A stretch of DNA of 64,000 bases from a virus, in the IMG/VR virus record IMGVR_UViG_3300048835_000830, positions 102,639-166,638 of that record, one strand, 5' to 3'. The position numbers and the translations under genes are program-made. The notes below the pieces were generated by a model. It was not told where the DNA came from. It worked only from the letters and a program-made list of their open reading frames with translations, and made no database searches. Below, in pieces: positions 22,467 to 29,550 of this stretch. Position 1 is the stretch's first letter, and every line of letters starts with the position of its first letter.

Positions 22467-23663
22467 ATGTCCCGAGAGAAAGTCGCACAGTTTAGAGCCC
22501 GAATCAAGGACCCTCAGGTTAGAAAATCCGTGGATAACGCCATCAGCTATCGACGCGGCCGCGATGTCCGCGAAGAGGATATTTTGGCTTTTCTCCAGCG
22601 GGAGTATGGTGCGCATCTGCCAGCAGAAACCGGTAATTTTGATGGATCGTCAGCTCTCAAAGTGGAGCCTCTGAATTCAGATCCGGAGTCAGAATCCGAT
22701 ACTGACACGGAAAGTCCTGGCATACTGAACTCAGAGCCGCCTCCCCCTGAAAGGGAGATTACCGAGGCGGAAGTGGCTGCGATGATCGAGCAGATGCAGT
22801 CCATCAGAGTCAGCCACCTGCACCATATCGGAGAGGGTGTTGTGATCGAAATGCCGCCGCAGAAAAAACGTGCTGAGGCAGAACCTGAACTTCAGAAGGC
22901 TGCTGAACCCCTGAAGGACAAGGATTCTGAGTCACCAGCCGCCGACGCGCCGATGCCGAAGAAAAAGTCAGTTCTGAATTCAGTGCGCCGAGTGAAAAGG
23001 GTGAAACTGAACTCAGAAAGGTCGGAGGAAAAGGAAAAAACGGCTGGGACGAGCCCCATGCGTTTGGTGCCCCAGCCGTCGCCGACCAAAACCGTTTTCA
23101 GCACTCTCGTGCTTCTGACCCTGATTGGCTTTATGTCCTATTATCTCATAGCCGCCACCGAGGCGCTCTATGGAACAGGCATCGCCACGCTTTTAGTGCT
23201 GATTCCTCTGGCCTTTGTCTTTTTTGTCAAAATCCCGGTTGTGCGCTACCTGGCGCTGGCCCTCTTCCTCGGGGTGGACCTATTGTCGGTCGGGGCCCTC
23301 CATAAGATCGAAACCGCAGGGATCAGTGTTTCAACGCTCGACGGCAACGCTGAATACCAGAGACTGAAAATTCAGTACGCCAAGGGAGAGCTGGAGCGCG
23401 ATGGGATCAACCTCAGAACGCACCCGACACTCCGCGATCAGAAAGCCGAAGAGCTAAAAAAAATCTCTGCTCGAATGACAGAGATTGAAGGCGGGAGTCG
23501 GCAGACTGTGGAGGCCACCGCCGAGAAGTCGCGGGCTGACGTGACCCTTGGTGTCAGGGCCCTTCTTCTCGTTGCGGCAGCCGTTTTTGCTCACGCGCTC
23601 CTCCACTATACGATCAGCATCGACTTCGACAAGTGGGTGAGAAAGGCCTTTGGGAGAGGCTAG
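22467..23663 (+). CDS. Multi-pass membrane protein with disordered N-terminal half
   Basis: A 398-residue protein with an AAGGAGG box before the ATG. Residues 1-55 form a basic helical domain; residues 60-205 are acidic and low complexity, then Lys/Arg-rich. Residues 210-280 hold three membrane helices (TLVLLTLIGFMSYYLIA, TLLVLIPLAFVFFV, YLALALFLGVDLLSVGAL); a soluble coiled-coil loop follows, and a fourth helix (ALLLVAAAVFAHALL) near residue 375. The acidic region contains four LNS motifs encoded by CTGAAYTCAG palindromes. No family recognised. It is the only rightward gene between 7 and 32.6 kb, and it converges with the next gene. Confidence 0.6.
   Translation: MSREKVAQFRARIKDPQVRKSVDNAISYRRGRDVREEDILAFLQREYGAHLPAETGNFDGSSALKVEPLNSDPESESDTDTESPGILNSEPPPPEREITEAEVAAMIEQMQSIRVSHLHHIGEGVVIEMPPQKKRAEAEPELQKAAEPLKDKDSESPAADAPMPKKKSVLNSVRRVKRVKLNSERSEEKEKTAGTSPMRLVPQPSPTKTVFSTLVLLTLIGFMSYYLIAATEALYGTGIATLLVLIPLAFVFFVKIPVVRYLALALFLGVDLLSVGALHKIETAGISVSTLDGNAEYQRLKIQYAKGELERDGINLRTHPTLRDQKAEELKKISARMTEIEGGSRQTVEATAEKSRADVTLGVRALLLVAAAVFAHALLHYTISIDFDKWVRKAFGRG
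22671..23016. repeat. Four CTGAAYTCAG palindromes inside a gene
   Basis: Copies at 22671-22680, 22725-22734, 22974-22983 and 23007-23016, alternating AT and AC at the centre. All lie in the low-complexity part of the membrane-protein gene and in the same reading frame. Confidence 0.5.
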
Positions 23664-23938
23664 CTCAGCATGGAGCGCTCGATCCGTGCGAGGCGTTCGA
23701 GCGCTTTTTCGCTGAACGGGTGGCCACTTTCAGCAATACACGACCGCAACTCCTGCATGCGCTGGCGGCATCGGTCTTTTTCTACGACGTGGCTGTAGGT
23801 CAGCCCGAGCAGGTCGGATCGGAATGTGCCGTCGAGCTCCATGAGCGCAAAAATCTTTTCGTGGGCCTTGGTTGGGAAGTATTCAGGATGACGGAAATTT
23901 GTTAGGGCGCGGTTTACGTAATAATCTGTGCTGTGCAT
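23660..23938 (-). CDS. Small protein, paralogue of the 25.4 kb gene
   Basis: A 92-residue helical protein. It shares with the 25217-25459 product a pattern: FxHPEYF/FHPDCF, then EKIFALMELDGTFRSDLLGLT/EKIFAILHLAGGYQWGLLGIT, then a His, then charged helices with C-terminal HP and LERLARI/LEKFREI. The two are clear paralogues. GGAG precedes the ATG at 23938. Function unknown. Confidence 0.6.
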   Translation of the reverse strand: MHSTDYYVNRALTNFRHPEYFPTKAHEKIFALMELDGTFRSDLLGLTYSHVVEKDRCRQRMQELRSCIAESGHPFSEKALERLARIERSMLS

Positions 23939-24073
23939 GAAAACTCCAAATCAGCTTTGGTTTGTGGATGACGATTGACATTGGGCCAGGTATGCTGGCT
24001 TCGCAATGGTACGCTGCAATCCCGGAAGGCCAGAAACGCTGCCAGCGCTTGGGGTCTCCGGGACCAAGCCCGA

Positions 24074-24460
24074 GGGCCTGTAATGGTTTCGACGGGAGGC
24101 GAAGAGTGCCGGTGCATGCCGGGCGTGTCTTGGGGCCCGATAACAACCGAGGCAAAACCTAAATGACACCGATAATGTCATCCGCGTAGAGTTCGGCCGC
24201 AAGGCTGAAAAGGTCGCGCTGGCCGCCTAATCGCAGCCAGGGAGCGTGCTGGCCCGTGCCGTTATCCGACCAGCCCCGTCGCCGTCAGCGGGTCATCTGA
24301 GGGCAAAAGCGGCCGCCAGGAGCCGTAGCCAGATCCTGGCTGGTGGAGCTGCACCCTAACCGGTGCACCCTTCCTCGCCCCGGAGTTGACCCGGGGACAA
24401 GCATGTAGAGCTGTCATTGCCTTTGTCTTTCGGACGCGGGTTCAACTCCCGCCAGGTCCA
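24074..24460 (+). ncRNA. ssrA: tmRNA (transfer-messenger RNA)
   Basis: A 387-nt one-piece tmRNA. The 5' end GGGCCTG (24074-24080) pairs over 7 bp with CAGGTCC (24453-24459), followed by the discriminator A. TTCGACGGG near the 5' end and GGACGCGGGTTCAACTCCCGCC near the 3' end are canonical tmRNA blocks. CCA is not encoded. The tag frame ends in GCG CTG GCC GCC TAA (ALAA, stop at 24228-24230); upstream in frame are NDTDNVIRVEFGRKAEKV, so the tag is unusually long unless the resume codon lies inside. It tags products of stalled ribosomes for proteolysis and frees the ribosome; carried on a phage it would support late translation. Confidence 0.9.
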
Positions 24461-24465
24461 CTTAC

Positions 24466-24623
24466 GGCGGGAGTATGCAAGTGGCAAAGCAGGGGGACAT
24501 TCAGGAAATCCCCTGTCTCTGATGCGGGTCTGGCGCCGGGCCCCGTCGGCTGAGATTTCCGGCCGTGCACGGCTGAGCATTTCAGTCTTTGAGGCTTCGC
24601 AGGTTCGAGTCCTGCCTCCCCCA
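24466..24623 (+). tRNA. tRNA-like gene with oversized internal region
   Basis: Five nt after the tmRNA. The 3' part is a canonical T-arm (GCAGG-TTCGAGT-CCTGC, 24599-24615) plus acceptor strand CTCCCCC and A73 at 24623. The 5' part (24466 on) gives an acceptor GGCGGGAG pairing with one bulge, T8-A9, and a canonical D-arm TGC-AAGTGGCAAA-GCA with G18G19. An anticodon-like stem GGGGA/TCCCC follows, with an 11-nt loop that contains CAG. About 90 nt of extra sequence separate this from the T-arm. Total 158 nt is far above a normal tRNA. It may be a Leu-type relic, carry an insertion, or be a tRNA mimic. Confidence 0.4.
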
Positions 24624-24654
24624 CTTCTGATCATCGTGAGACGCGTTAAAGGTG

Positions 24655-24705
24655 CCCCGAAGACGATCCGCGCTGCAGCAGACAGGAAAAGTCCAGGGTT
24701 CGGGG
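24655..24705. other. Stem-loop after the tRNA-like gene
   Basis: CCCCGAA (24655-24661) pairs perfectly with TTCGGGG (24699-24705), enclosing 37 nt. It may end the tmRNA/tRNA-like transcript or be part of a further RNA. The gap 24624-24760 holds nothing else I can support. Confidence 0.4.
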
Positions 24706-24760
24706 TTTAATGGGTACGGTCAGCCTTGTGGGGAAGTGACGCTCCCCCGTCTCGCAATGG

Positions 24761-24922
24761 TCAGAGAGCCATGAGGTAATGCAGGAAAGCGAGTGAGATA
24801 AAGTCGGCTGCTCGATTTTCAAGGACAGAGAGCAGCTTGCGCGGACGCCAGACCTCCAGTGATCTTAGGAACTCCGCGTCAAGCTCGTCTTGAATCATTT
24901 GAACTATGGATTTACCTGACAT
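24761..24922 (-). CDS. 53-residue small protein
   Basis: A short frame, MSGKSIVQMIQDELDAEF...FLHYLMAL, from the ATG at 24922 to TGA at 24761-24763. It begins 11 bp after the stop of the 24933 gene, with a modest GAGGG box. It is predicted to be entirely helical with an amphipathic C-terminus. Function unknown. Confidence 0.45.
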   Translation of the reverse strand: MSGKSIVQMIQDELDAEFLRSLEVWRPRKLLSVLENRAADFISLAFLHYLMAL

Positions 24923-24932
24923 CGGCACGCCC

Positions 24933-25187
24933 TCACCGGACGGGCTGACGGTTGGAGGGCCATGTGGCTGGATGGTCGCCGATCAGATACTCCGCGAACT
25001 GCGGATAGCGGTGCGGGGCTTTTCGGACTTTATCTCTTAGCCTTTTACGCGAAGGTTTTCGTGTCCAGGCGAACCCCAGACCAACCTGCATTGGAATGCG
25101 CATAGCGGAAACGAAGCCCGCCTGTAAAATGTCCTCACGCGTTACCGATGCGCTTTCGTCCACGATTATGGCGTTTGAATCTGGCAT
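24933..25187 (-). CDS. Small basic protein
   Basis: An 84-residue protein. The frame opens at 25220 but AAGGAGG fits the ATG at 25187. The N-terminal 30 residues are folded (IIVDESASVTREDILQAGFV); the C-terminal half is basic (RKPSRKRLRDKVRKAPHR), suggesting nucleic-acid binding. Part of the leftward operon that starts near 31.4 or 32.5 kb. Confidence 0.55.
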   Translation of the reverse strand: MPDSNAIIVDESASVTREDILQAGFVSAMRIPMQVGLGFAWTRKPSRKRLRDKVRKAPHRYPQFAEYLIGDHPATWPSNRQPVR

Positions 25188-25216
25188 TTGAACCTCCTTC
25201 ATGTTCTGCGCCCAAT

Positions 25217-25459
25217 TCACGCTGCACCCGTGATCTCACGGAATTTCTCCAGCGCTTCGTCCGCCCTGGGATGGCAGCTCCTCTCGATGAGTCGGCGCAC
25301 GCGTTCAAATTCCGCTTCCCTCTTCTCTTTGTCAAGAAAATGCAGCTGCGTAATCCCGAGAAGCCCCCACTGATATCCGCCGGCAAGGTGCAAAATGGCA
25401 AAGATCTTTTCGGCCGCCTCGTCTTTGAAGCAGTCCGGATGAAAAAACGTATCGCTCAT
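25217..25459 (-). CDS. Small protein, paralogue of the 23.9 kb gene
   Basis: An 80-residue helical protein with the pattern FHPDCF...EKIFAILHLAGG...LLGITQLHFLDKEKR...HPRADEALEKFREI, matching the 23660-23938 product in order and spacing. AAGGAGA precedes the ATG at 25459. Function unknown. Confidence 0.6.
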   Translation of the reverse strand: MSDTFFHPDCFKDEAAEKIFAILHLAGGYQWGLLGITQLHFLDKEKREAEFERVRRLIERSCHPRADEALEKFREITGAA

Positions 25460-25468
25460 GAAATCTCC

Positions 25469-25855
25469 TTAAACAGCCCAGTCGATCTTTGTGGGGACAG
25501 CGCCCCACTTTTCAAGCACAAGGTCATAGATCTGGTTCAAAGAGAGGCGTATCGGATCCTCTCCTTTTTTTACAGCAACCGCGTTCAGGCGCACCACCGC
25601 ACGAGCCGGGTAGACGACGTTTTCCATCACAATCGCCACGTCGTCAGCAGACAGGACTGCCGCAAGGTCCCGCAGGATATCACCAACGATAGGCCTTCCG
25701 TCGGCTCCCTGATGAGCCCTTGGGATCCCCGGCGACTCCTTCCCTACCCGCTTAAAGCCGAAGCGATCGCCGTCCCGCCTCAGCGGCGTAAGGTCCCACT
25801 TTTTCACAAACCGCTCAAACTCTTTCTCATCTGAAACCCGAAAGAAGTTGGACAT
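25469..25855 (-). CDS. Hypothetical protein, about 128 aa
   Basis: Starting at the ATG at 25855 gives MSNFFRVSDEKEFERFVKKWDL..., a start common in small phage and plasmid proteins that resemble part of a ferredoxin-like fold. The frame itself opens at 25909, overlapping the upstream gene; no strong ribosome site separates the two options. The C-terminal half includes a DDVAIVMENVVYPARAVV strand pair. Function unknown. Confidence 0.5.
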   Translation of the reverse strand: MSNFFRVSDEKEFERFVKKWDLTPLRRDGDRFGFKRVGKESPGIPRAHQGADGRPIVGDILRDLAAVLSADDVAIVMENVVYPARAVVRLNAVAVKKGEDPIRLSLNQIYDLVLEKWGAVPTKIDWAV

Positions 25856-25865
25856 GACCAGTGCG

Positions 25866-26126
25866 TTAACCACGTCTTGCCGCCTCCGCCTTGGCTTTTT
25901 TGATCTCACTGTCGAGAAGGTTGAGGGCCGCCTCGTAGTGAAGAGGGTCGTGCAGTTTCAGGTTTCCGTGGATGGCGTCTTTGCCGACGAGGTGGGAAAT
26001 GTGAAGACGCGCCGCCTCGTACACAAGATGGTCAAAGGTTTGTGGGCTGGCGAGCTGCCCAACAAGAAGACCAGCTTTTTTGCAGATCGCCGTCACGACT
26101 CTTTCGACTTCCTCGCTCGTCATCAT
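25866..26126 (-). CDS. Hypothetical helical protein
   Basis: An 86-residue helical protein (SEEVERVVTAICKKAGLLVGQL...FDHLVYEAARLHISHLV). CGGAG precedes the ATG pair at 26126. It is located 40 bp downstream of the primase-helicase and is probably translated from the same message. Confidence 0.55.
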   Translation of the reverse strand: MMTSEEVERVVTAICKKAGLLVGQLASPQTFDHLVYEAARLHISHLVGKDAIHGNLKLHDPLHYEAALNLLDSEIKKAKAEAARRG

Positions 26127-26165
26127 TTTGCTCCGTTTGGTTCCGGGTCTTCCTGACCCGGGTTG

Positions 26166-29100
26166 TTAGAAAATCCCATAGCCGTCCATCATGGCCTTCT
26201 GCCCCTGGCGAAGCGGAACGACTGTGCTTTTCGGCGATTCCGTTTCCTGCACGACATCCGGATCGATGAGCTCCAGTGCAACGTGGTCGATCACCCAGAC
26301 GCGGATGCGGGCGTTGCCCTTGCGAACGAGCTTTGTGCTCCGATCGCTATCCACCTCTTTGATGATCTTGGCATCGAGCAGCTGACGACCAACCGTCTTT
26401 TTCGGAAGGCTTGTCCCCTGCTGCCGCATCACCTCGTTGATCTCGTTCATGACCGTCTCGGGGTAGTAGTAGCCCGTCTTCGGATCGCTGGGGTCAGGCA
26501 GATAGCCGACAACGGGTGCCCTGAGAGCCTCGACACTCTGGTGAAGACCTTCGACCCGCACCTTGCCCGAAAGGATGAGAGCGAGAAGAATCGACTTGAA
26601 GTTGGTCGCCTCCTGCTCCTCTTCGCAGCGAAAGACCATCCGGTGATAGAGCGACTGGCAGATGGCCCAATGCCGCTCGTTCATCTGGTCACGCTCGGAT
26701 GTTGTGATCACGGCCGAGTCCTCCATGAACGAGGTGAAAAGCCTCCAGGTCAGGTGGTTTCCGGCCACGTTCTCGGCAATGCGGCTCGCGTTCTGCCGGC
26801 CTTTGGCAAAGCGGTAGAGCGTTATGCGGAGAGCTTCGTAGTCATCCTGAAGGATCTTCGCTTCGCGGCCCAAAAGCCAGTGAAGAAAACGAGGGGTGAT
26901 CCCTGCGTAGTTTTTCGCCATCTTTTGCACGCGGAAATAGGCTTCGTGGGTCATGTCGTTATTGAAGCGGTGGACCTCAAGGAGAAGCGTTCGGGCCACA
27001 ACGGACGCCTGATGCTGGATGAAGCCTTCGCCTGACATGATGAGAGTTGCCCGGTTTTTCCGGGCCTTTCTCGCCGTCGAATCGCGGTTGAGTTTTCCCG
27101 TTGAGCTGCCGTCGTAGCCATACTGGATCTGGTGCATCACAGCGTTTTTCTGCTGAGGCGTAATCCCCTTGAAGTCGTCGAGAACAAGGCAGGCATCGTT
27201 AAACTCGTGGGCCATCTCTTCGAGGTATTTTTGCGTGACCGTGAGGTTTACAAGGGAGGAAAAGTTGCCCCAGAACATCTGGAGGATCTTGAGGAGCTCT
27301 GACTTTCCAATGCCCGAAAGCCCGTCGTAGAAAAGCGTCGGAAAGTGAGACCAGCCCATGACCTTCATCATAAGGGGCCGCATGACGTGGGCAAGGCCGA
27401 TGTAGGTCCACTCATCAGGCCACGCCGAGAGAAAGTCATCTTTGATGTGACGGAGGGTCTCCTGGAAAACGTCGTCTTCGAGGATTTTCCAGTCGAGGTT
27501 TTTGACAACGTCCTTGTGCGAGGTGTCGAGAACTCCGGATTTTGTCGGGCGAAGCCCGCCGGCGTCGACCGTCACTGAAGGCATGAGGTAGGTCCCCTCA
27601 TAGAAGCCCTGGGTAAGGAGCGAGGAAACCTTTTGCATGAGGTTTTTCTTTTCGCTCCAGCCGAGGACAGCCTGCTTCACATCGTCGATCTGCTTTCGTT
27701 TGGGCTGAAACTTCGGGCCTATAAGCTTTGTGAAAAACTTCACAAAATCCGAATCGGTTGACCACACGTCGGTATCAATCTCAAACGACTTTTCCCCGTC
27801 GGCGTCTTTTACGATGCCCCGGTAGACCGTTCGACTGATGCCGCTCTCTTCCATGTAGTAGCGCACCTCATGGATCAGGATATCGACCTCCAGAAGAAGG
27901 GTTTCGGTGAGCTGGTCCTTGCCCTTTGTGATCTGGTAGTACCCATATTTTCCACCACCATAACGCTTTCTGTAAACATAGGAGCCCACCTCGTAGACGG
28001 AGCTATCCTCTTCGAGCATGACCTTTTCCAGCTCGAACTTGGCTTCCTCGGCGGCTTTGAACATGGGGCCGATCTTGTTCTTTGGCACCTTGAGGGGCTT
28101 TTGAATGCGATCGACGTACTCTTTGAACTGCTTGACCTTGGGCTTGTCGAGGGCCTGGGCTCGCCGTGCAAGCTCGCGGAGTCCGTCCTCTTTTTGAAGC
28201 TGATCCTCAACCTGAAGAAGCGAGTCTGCCCCTTTTGTGAGCTCGTGAAGAAGCTCCGCGCCTTGGCTAAAGGCAAAGCGGTAGGGGTTATACTCCTTTT
28301 GATCCTGTTCATTGAGGTCTTCGAGCGCACCTTCAGTGATCTCGGCTTCGCCCGGTTTTGCCTTGGGGCGGGGCGCCGCCTCAATGCAAAGACCCTGCTT
28401 GTGGCAGATCCCCTGCTCTTTCATGGTGCTGCAGCTATGCGGCCGGTAGTTCTTTTTGATCGAGAACTCGAGCTGCTTGGCTTCGCTCTGCGTCCGCCCC
28501 CAGGTCGTGACGTTTTTTTGAAACCAGTCCTTGCCGTCGACGGTGTTGATAGCCAAATGCCAGAGCGCCATCCCCTCGACGTGCGAGGGCTCATGGCCTT
28601 CGCCTCTGATGCGGGCCGTAAGATCACGGAAAGCCTCGCACCCATAAAGCACCTTTTCAATGTGCCCGTGGGGTCTTGCACTGCCATCGCCTACGATCTG
28701 CCGACTGGCGCTCTCCACAGCTCTTTTCTTCAGTACCGCAATGTCCTCGATCTTGAGCGCATAGTGCTCGATGATCTTTTCAAAGGCGGCCGGATCCGCC
28801 CACGGAAGGTTTTCGAGATGGTCCCACTGGGCGTCGATCATGGCCTGGCCGTCTTCGATCTCCTGGCCGATCATGACATCGTTGTCATCGACCCAGCACT
28901 TTTTCCCCTTCATCATAAGGGGCTCGATCATGGGTGGAGTGATGCCGTTGCCGAGAAAGCCCTGGCTCACGTAGTCCTGCTTGGGAAAGATCTCGGGGAA
29001 GGCCGGTTTTGCACGCTCTTTCACATAAATGTCAAAGCCTGCCGCCTCAAAAAACTTCGACATGACCGCGCGAAAGCGGACTGCAGGGTAAGGCTCTTTG

Positions 29101-29546
29101 AAGAAGACGTAGACGTGGTAGCCGTTGTTTGTGCTGCGGGCGATGCCGTAGTCGATGCCGCGCGCTTTAAGGATTTTGCAGAACTTTTTCACCTCGAAAA
29201 AGCTATAGCCCTGCGCTTCCTTGCCCGGCTTATAATCGAAGTCTATTGCCCCAAACCGAATCATCCCCTCGTCGAGGACGAGATAGTAGTTGTGGACGTG
29301 GTGAGCCGTGATGTGCTGTTTGACGTTTTGGTCTGAGACCGGCTCCCACAGCTGGTTCTCGCAGTCACTGCAGGGGACGCCGGTCCCCCGCTCGATATGG
29401 CAGACGGAGGTCCAGATGTTATTGCAAACGGGCGAGTAAACCGTTCTCTCTTCGCCTTCCTTGCCGACCTTCCTTGCGCGGCCAAAGATGTCCTGCCGTC
29501 CGTGAAAGCGCGCGCGAAAAACTTCGATCTTCCGTGCCATATCCAT
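26166..29546 (-). CDS. AEP-type primase fused to an AAA+/SF3-like helicase
   Basis: An 1126-residue protein. Residues 8-210 resemble the archaeo-eukaryotic primase module known from TOTE conflict elements: FRARFHGRQDIFGRARK, a catalytic acidic motif GAIDFDY (near residue 100), and RSTNNGYHVYVFF as the basic-His motif. A Cys cluster CSDCENQ lies ahead of the catalytic core, another pair CSTMKEQGICHKQGLC near residue 375. Residues 660-930 are an ATPase: Walker A GLSGIGKSE (near residue 745), Walker B CLVLDDF, and a sensor in ATLIMSGEG. Together this is a priming and unwinding enzyme for phage DNA replication. Start ATG at 29546 with a GGGGAT box. It is followed by short genes and preceded by an SNF2-type helicase, 4 bp away. 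Confidence 0.75.
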   Translation of the reverse strand: MDMARKIEVFRARFHGRQDIFGRARKVGKEGEERTVYSPVCNNIWTSVCHIERGTGVPCSDCENQLWEPVSDQNVKQHITAHHVHNYYLVLDEGMIRFGAIDFDYKPGKEAQGYSFFEVKKFCKILKARGIDYGIARSTNNGYHVYVFFKEPYPAVRFRAVMSKFFEAAGFDIYVKERAKPAFPEIFPKQDYVSQGFLGNGITPPMIEPLMMKGKKCWVDDNDVMIGQEIEDGQAMIDAQWDHLENLPWADPAAFEKIIEHYALKIEDIAVLKKRAVESASRQIVGDGSARPHGHIEKVLYGCEAFRDLTARIRGEGHEPSHVEGMALWHLAINTVDGKDWFQKNVTTWGRTQSEAKQLEFSIKKNYRPHSCSTMKEQGICHKQGLCIEAAPRPKAKPGEAEITEGALEDLNEQDQKEYNPYRFAFSQGAELLHELTKGADSLLQVEDQLQKEDGLRELARRAQALDKPKVKQFKEYVDRIQKPLKVPKNKIGPMFKAAEEAKFELEKVMLEEDSSVYEVGSYVYRKRYGGGKYGYYQITKGKDQLTETLLLEVDILIHEVRYYMEESGISRTVYRGIVKDADGEKSFEIDTDVWSTDSDFVKFFTKLIGPKFQPKRKQIDDVKQAVLGWSEKKNLMQKVSSLLTQGFYEGTYLMPSVTVDAGGLRPTKSGVLDTSHKDVVKNLDWKILEDDVFQETLRHIKDDFLSAWPDEWTYIGLAHVMRPLMMKVMGWSHFPTLFYDGLSGIGKSELLKILQMFWGNFSSLVNLTVTQKYLEEMAHEFNDACLVLDDFKGITPQQKNAVMHQIQYGYDGSSTGKLNRDSTARKARKNRATLIMSGEGFIQHQASVVARTLLLEVHRFNNDMTHEAYFRVQKMAKNYAGITPRFLHWLLGREAKILQDDYEALRITLYRFAKGRQNASRIAENVAGNHLTWRLFTSFMEDSAVITTSERDQMNERHWAICQSLYHRMVFRCEEEQEATNFKSILLALILSGKVRVEGLHQSVEALRAPVVGYLPDPSDPKTGYYYPETVMNEINEVMRQQGTSLPKKTVGRQLLDAKIIKEVDSDRSTKLVRKGNARIRVWVIDHVALELIDPDVVQETESPKSTVVPLRQGQKAMMDGYGIF

Positions 29547-29550
29547 AAGA

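Noticed and set aside
24356-24634. Leftward 92-codon frame across the RNA genes
   Set aside because: It is the reverse complement of the tmRNA and tRNA-like ends, a common false gene call.
24655-24760. RNase P RNA, suggested by a GGAAAAGTCC word
   Set aside because: The other conserved blocks (ACAGAA, GGTAAGAG-like) are missing.
27870-29336. Rightward 488-codon frame
   Set aside because: Antisense shadow of the primase-helicase, which has clear motifs.
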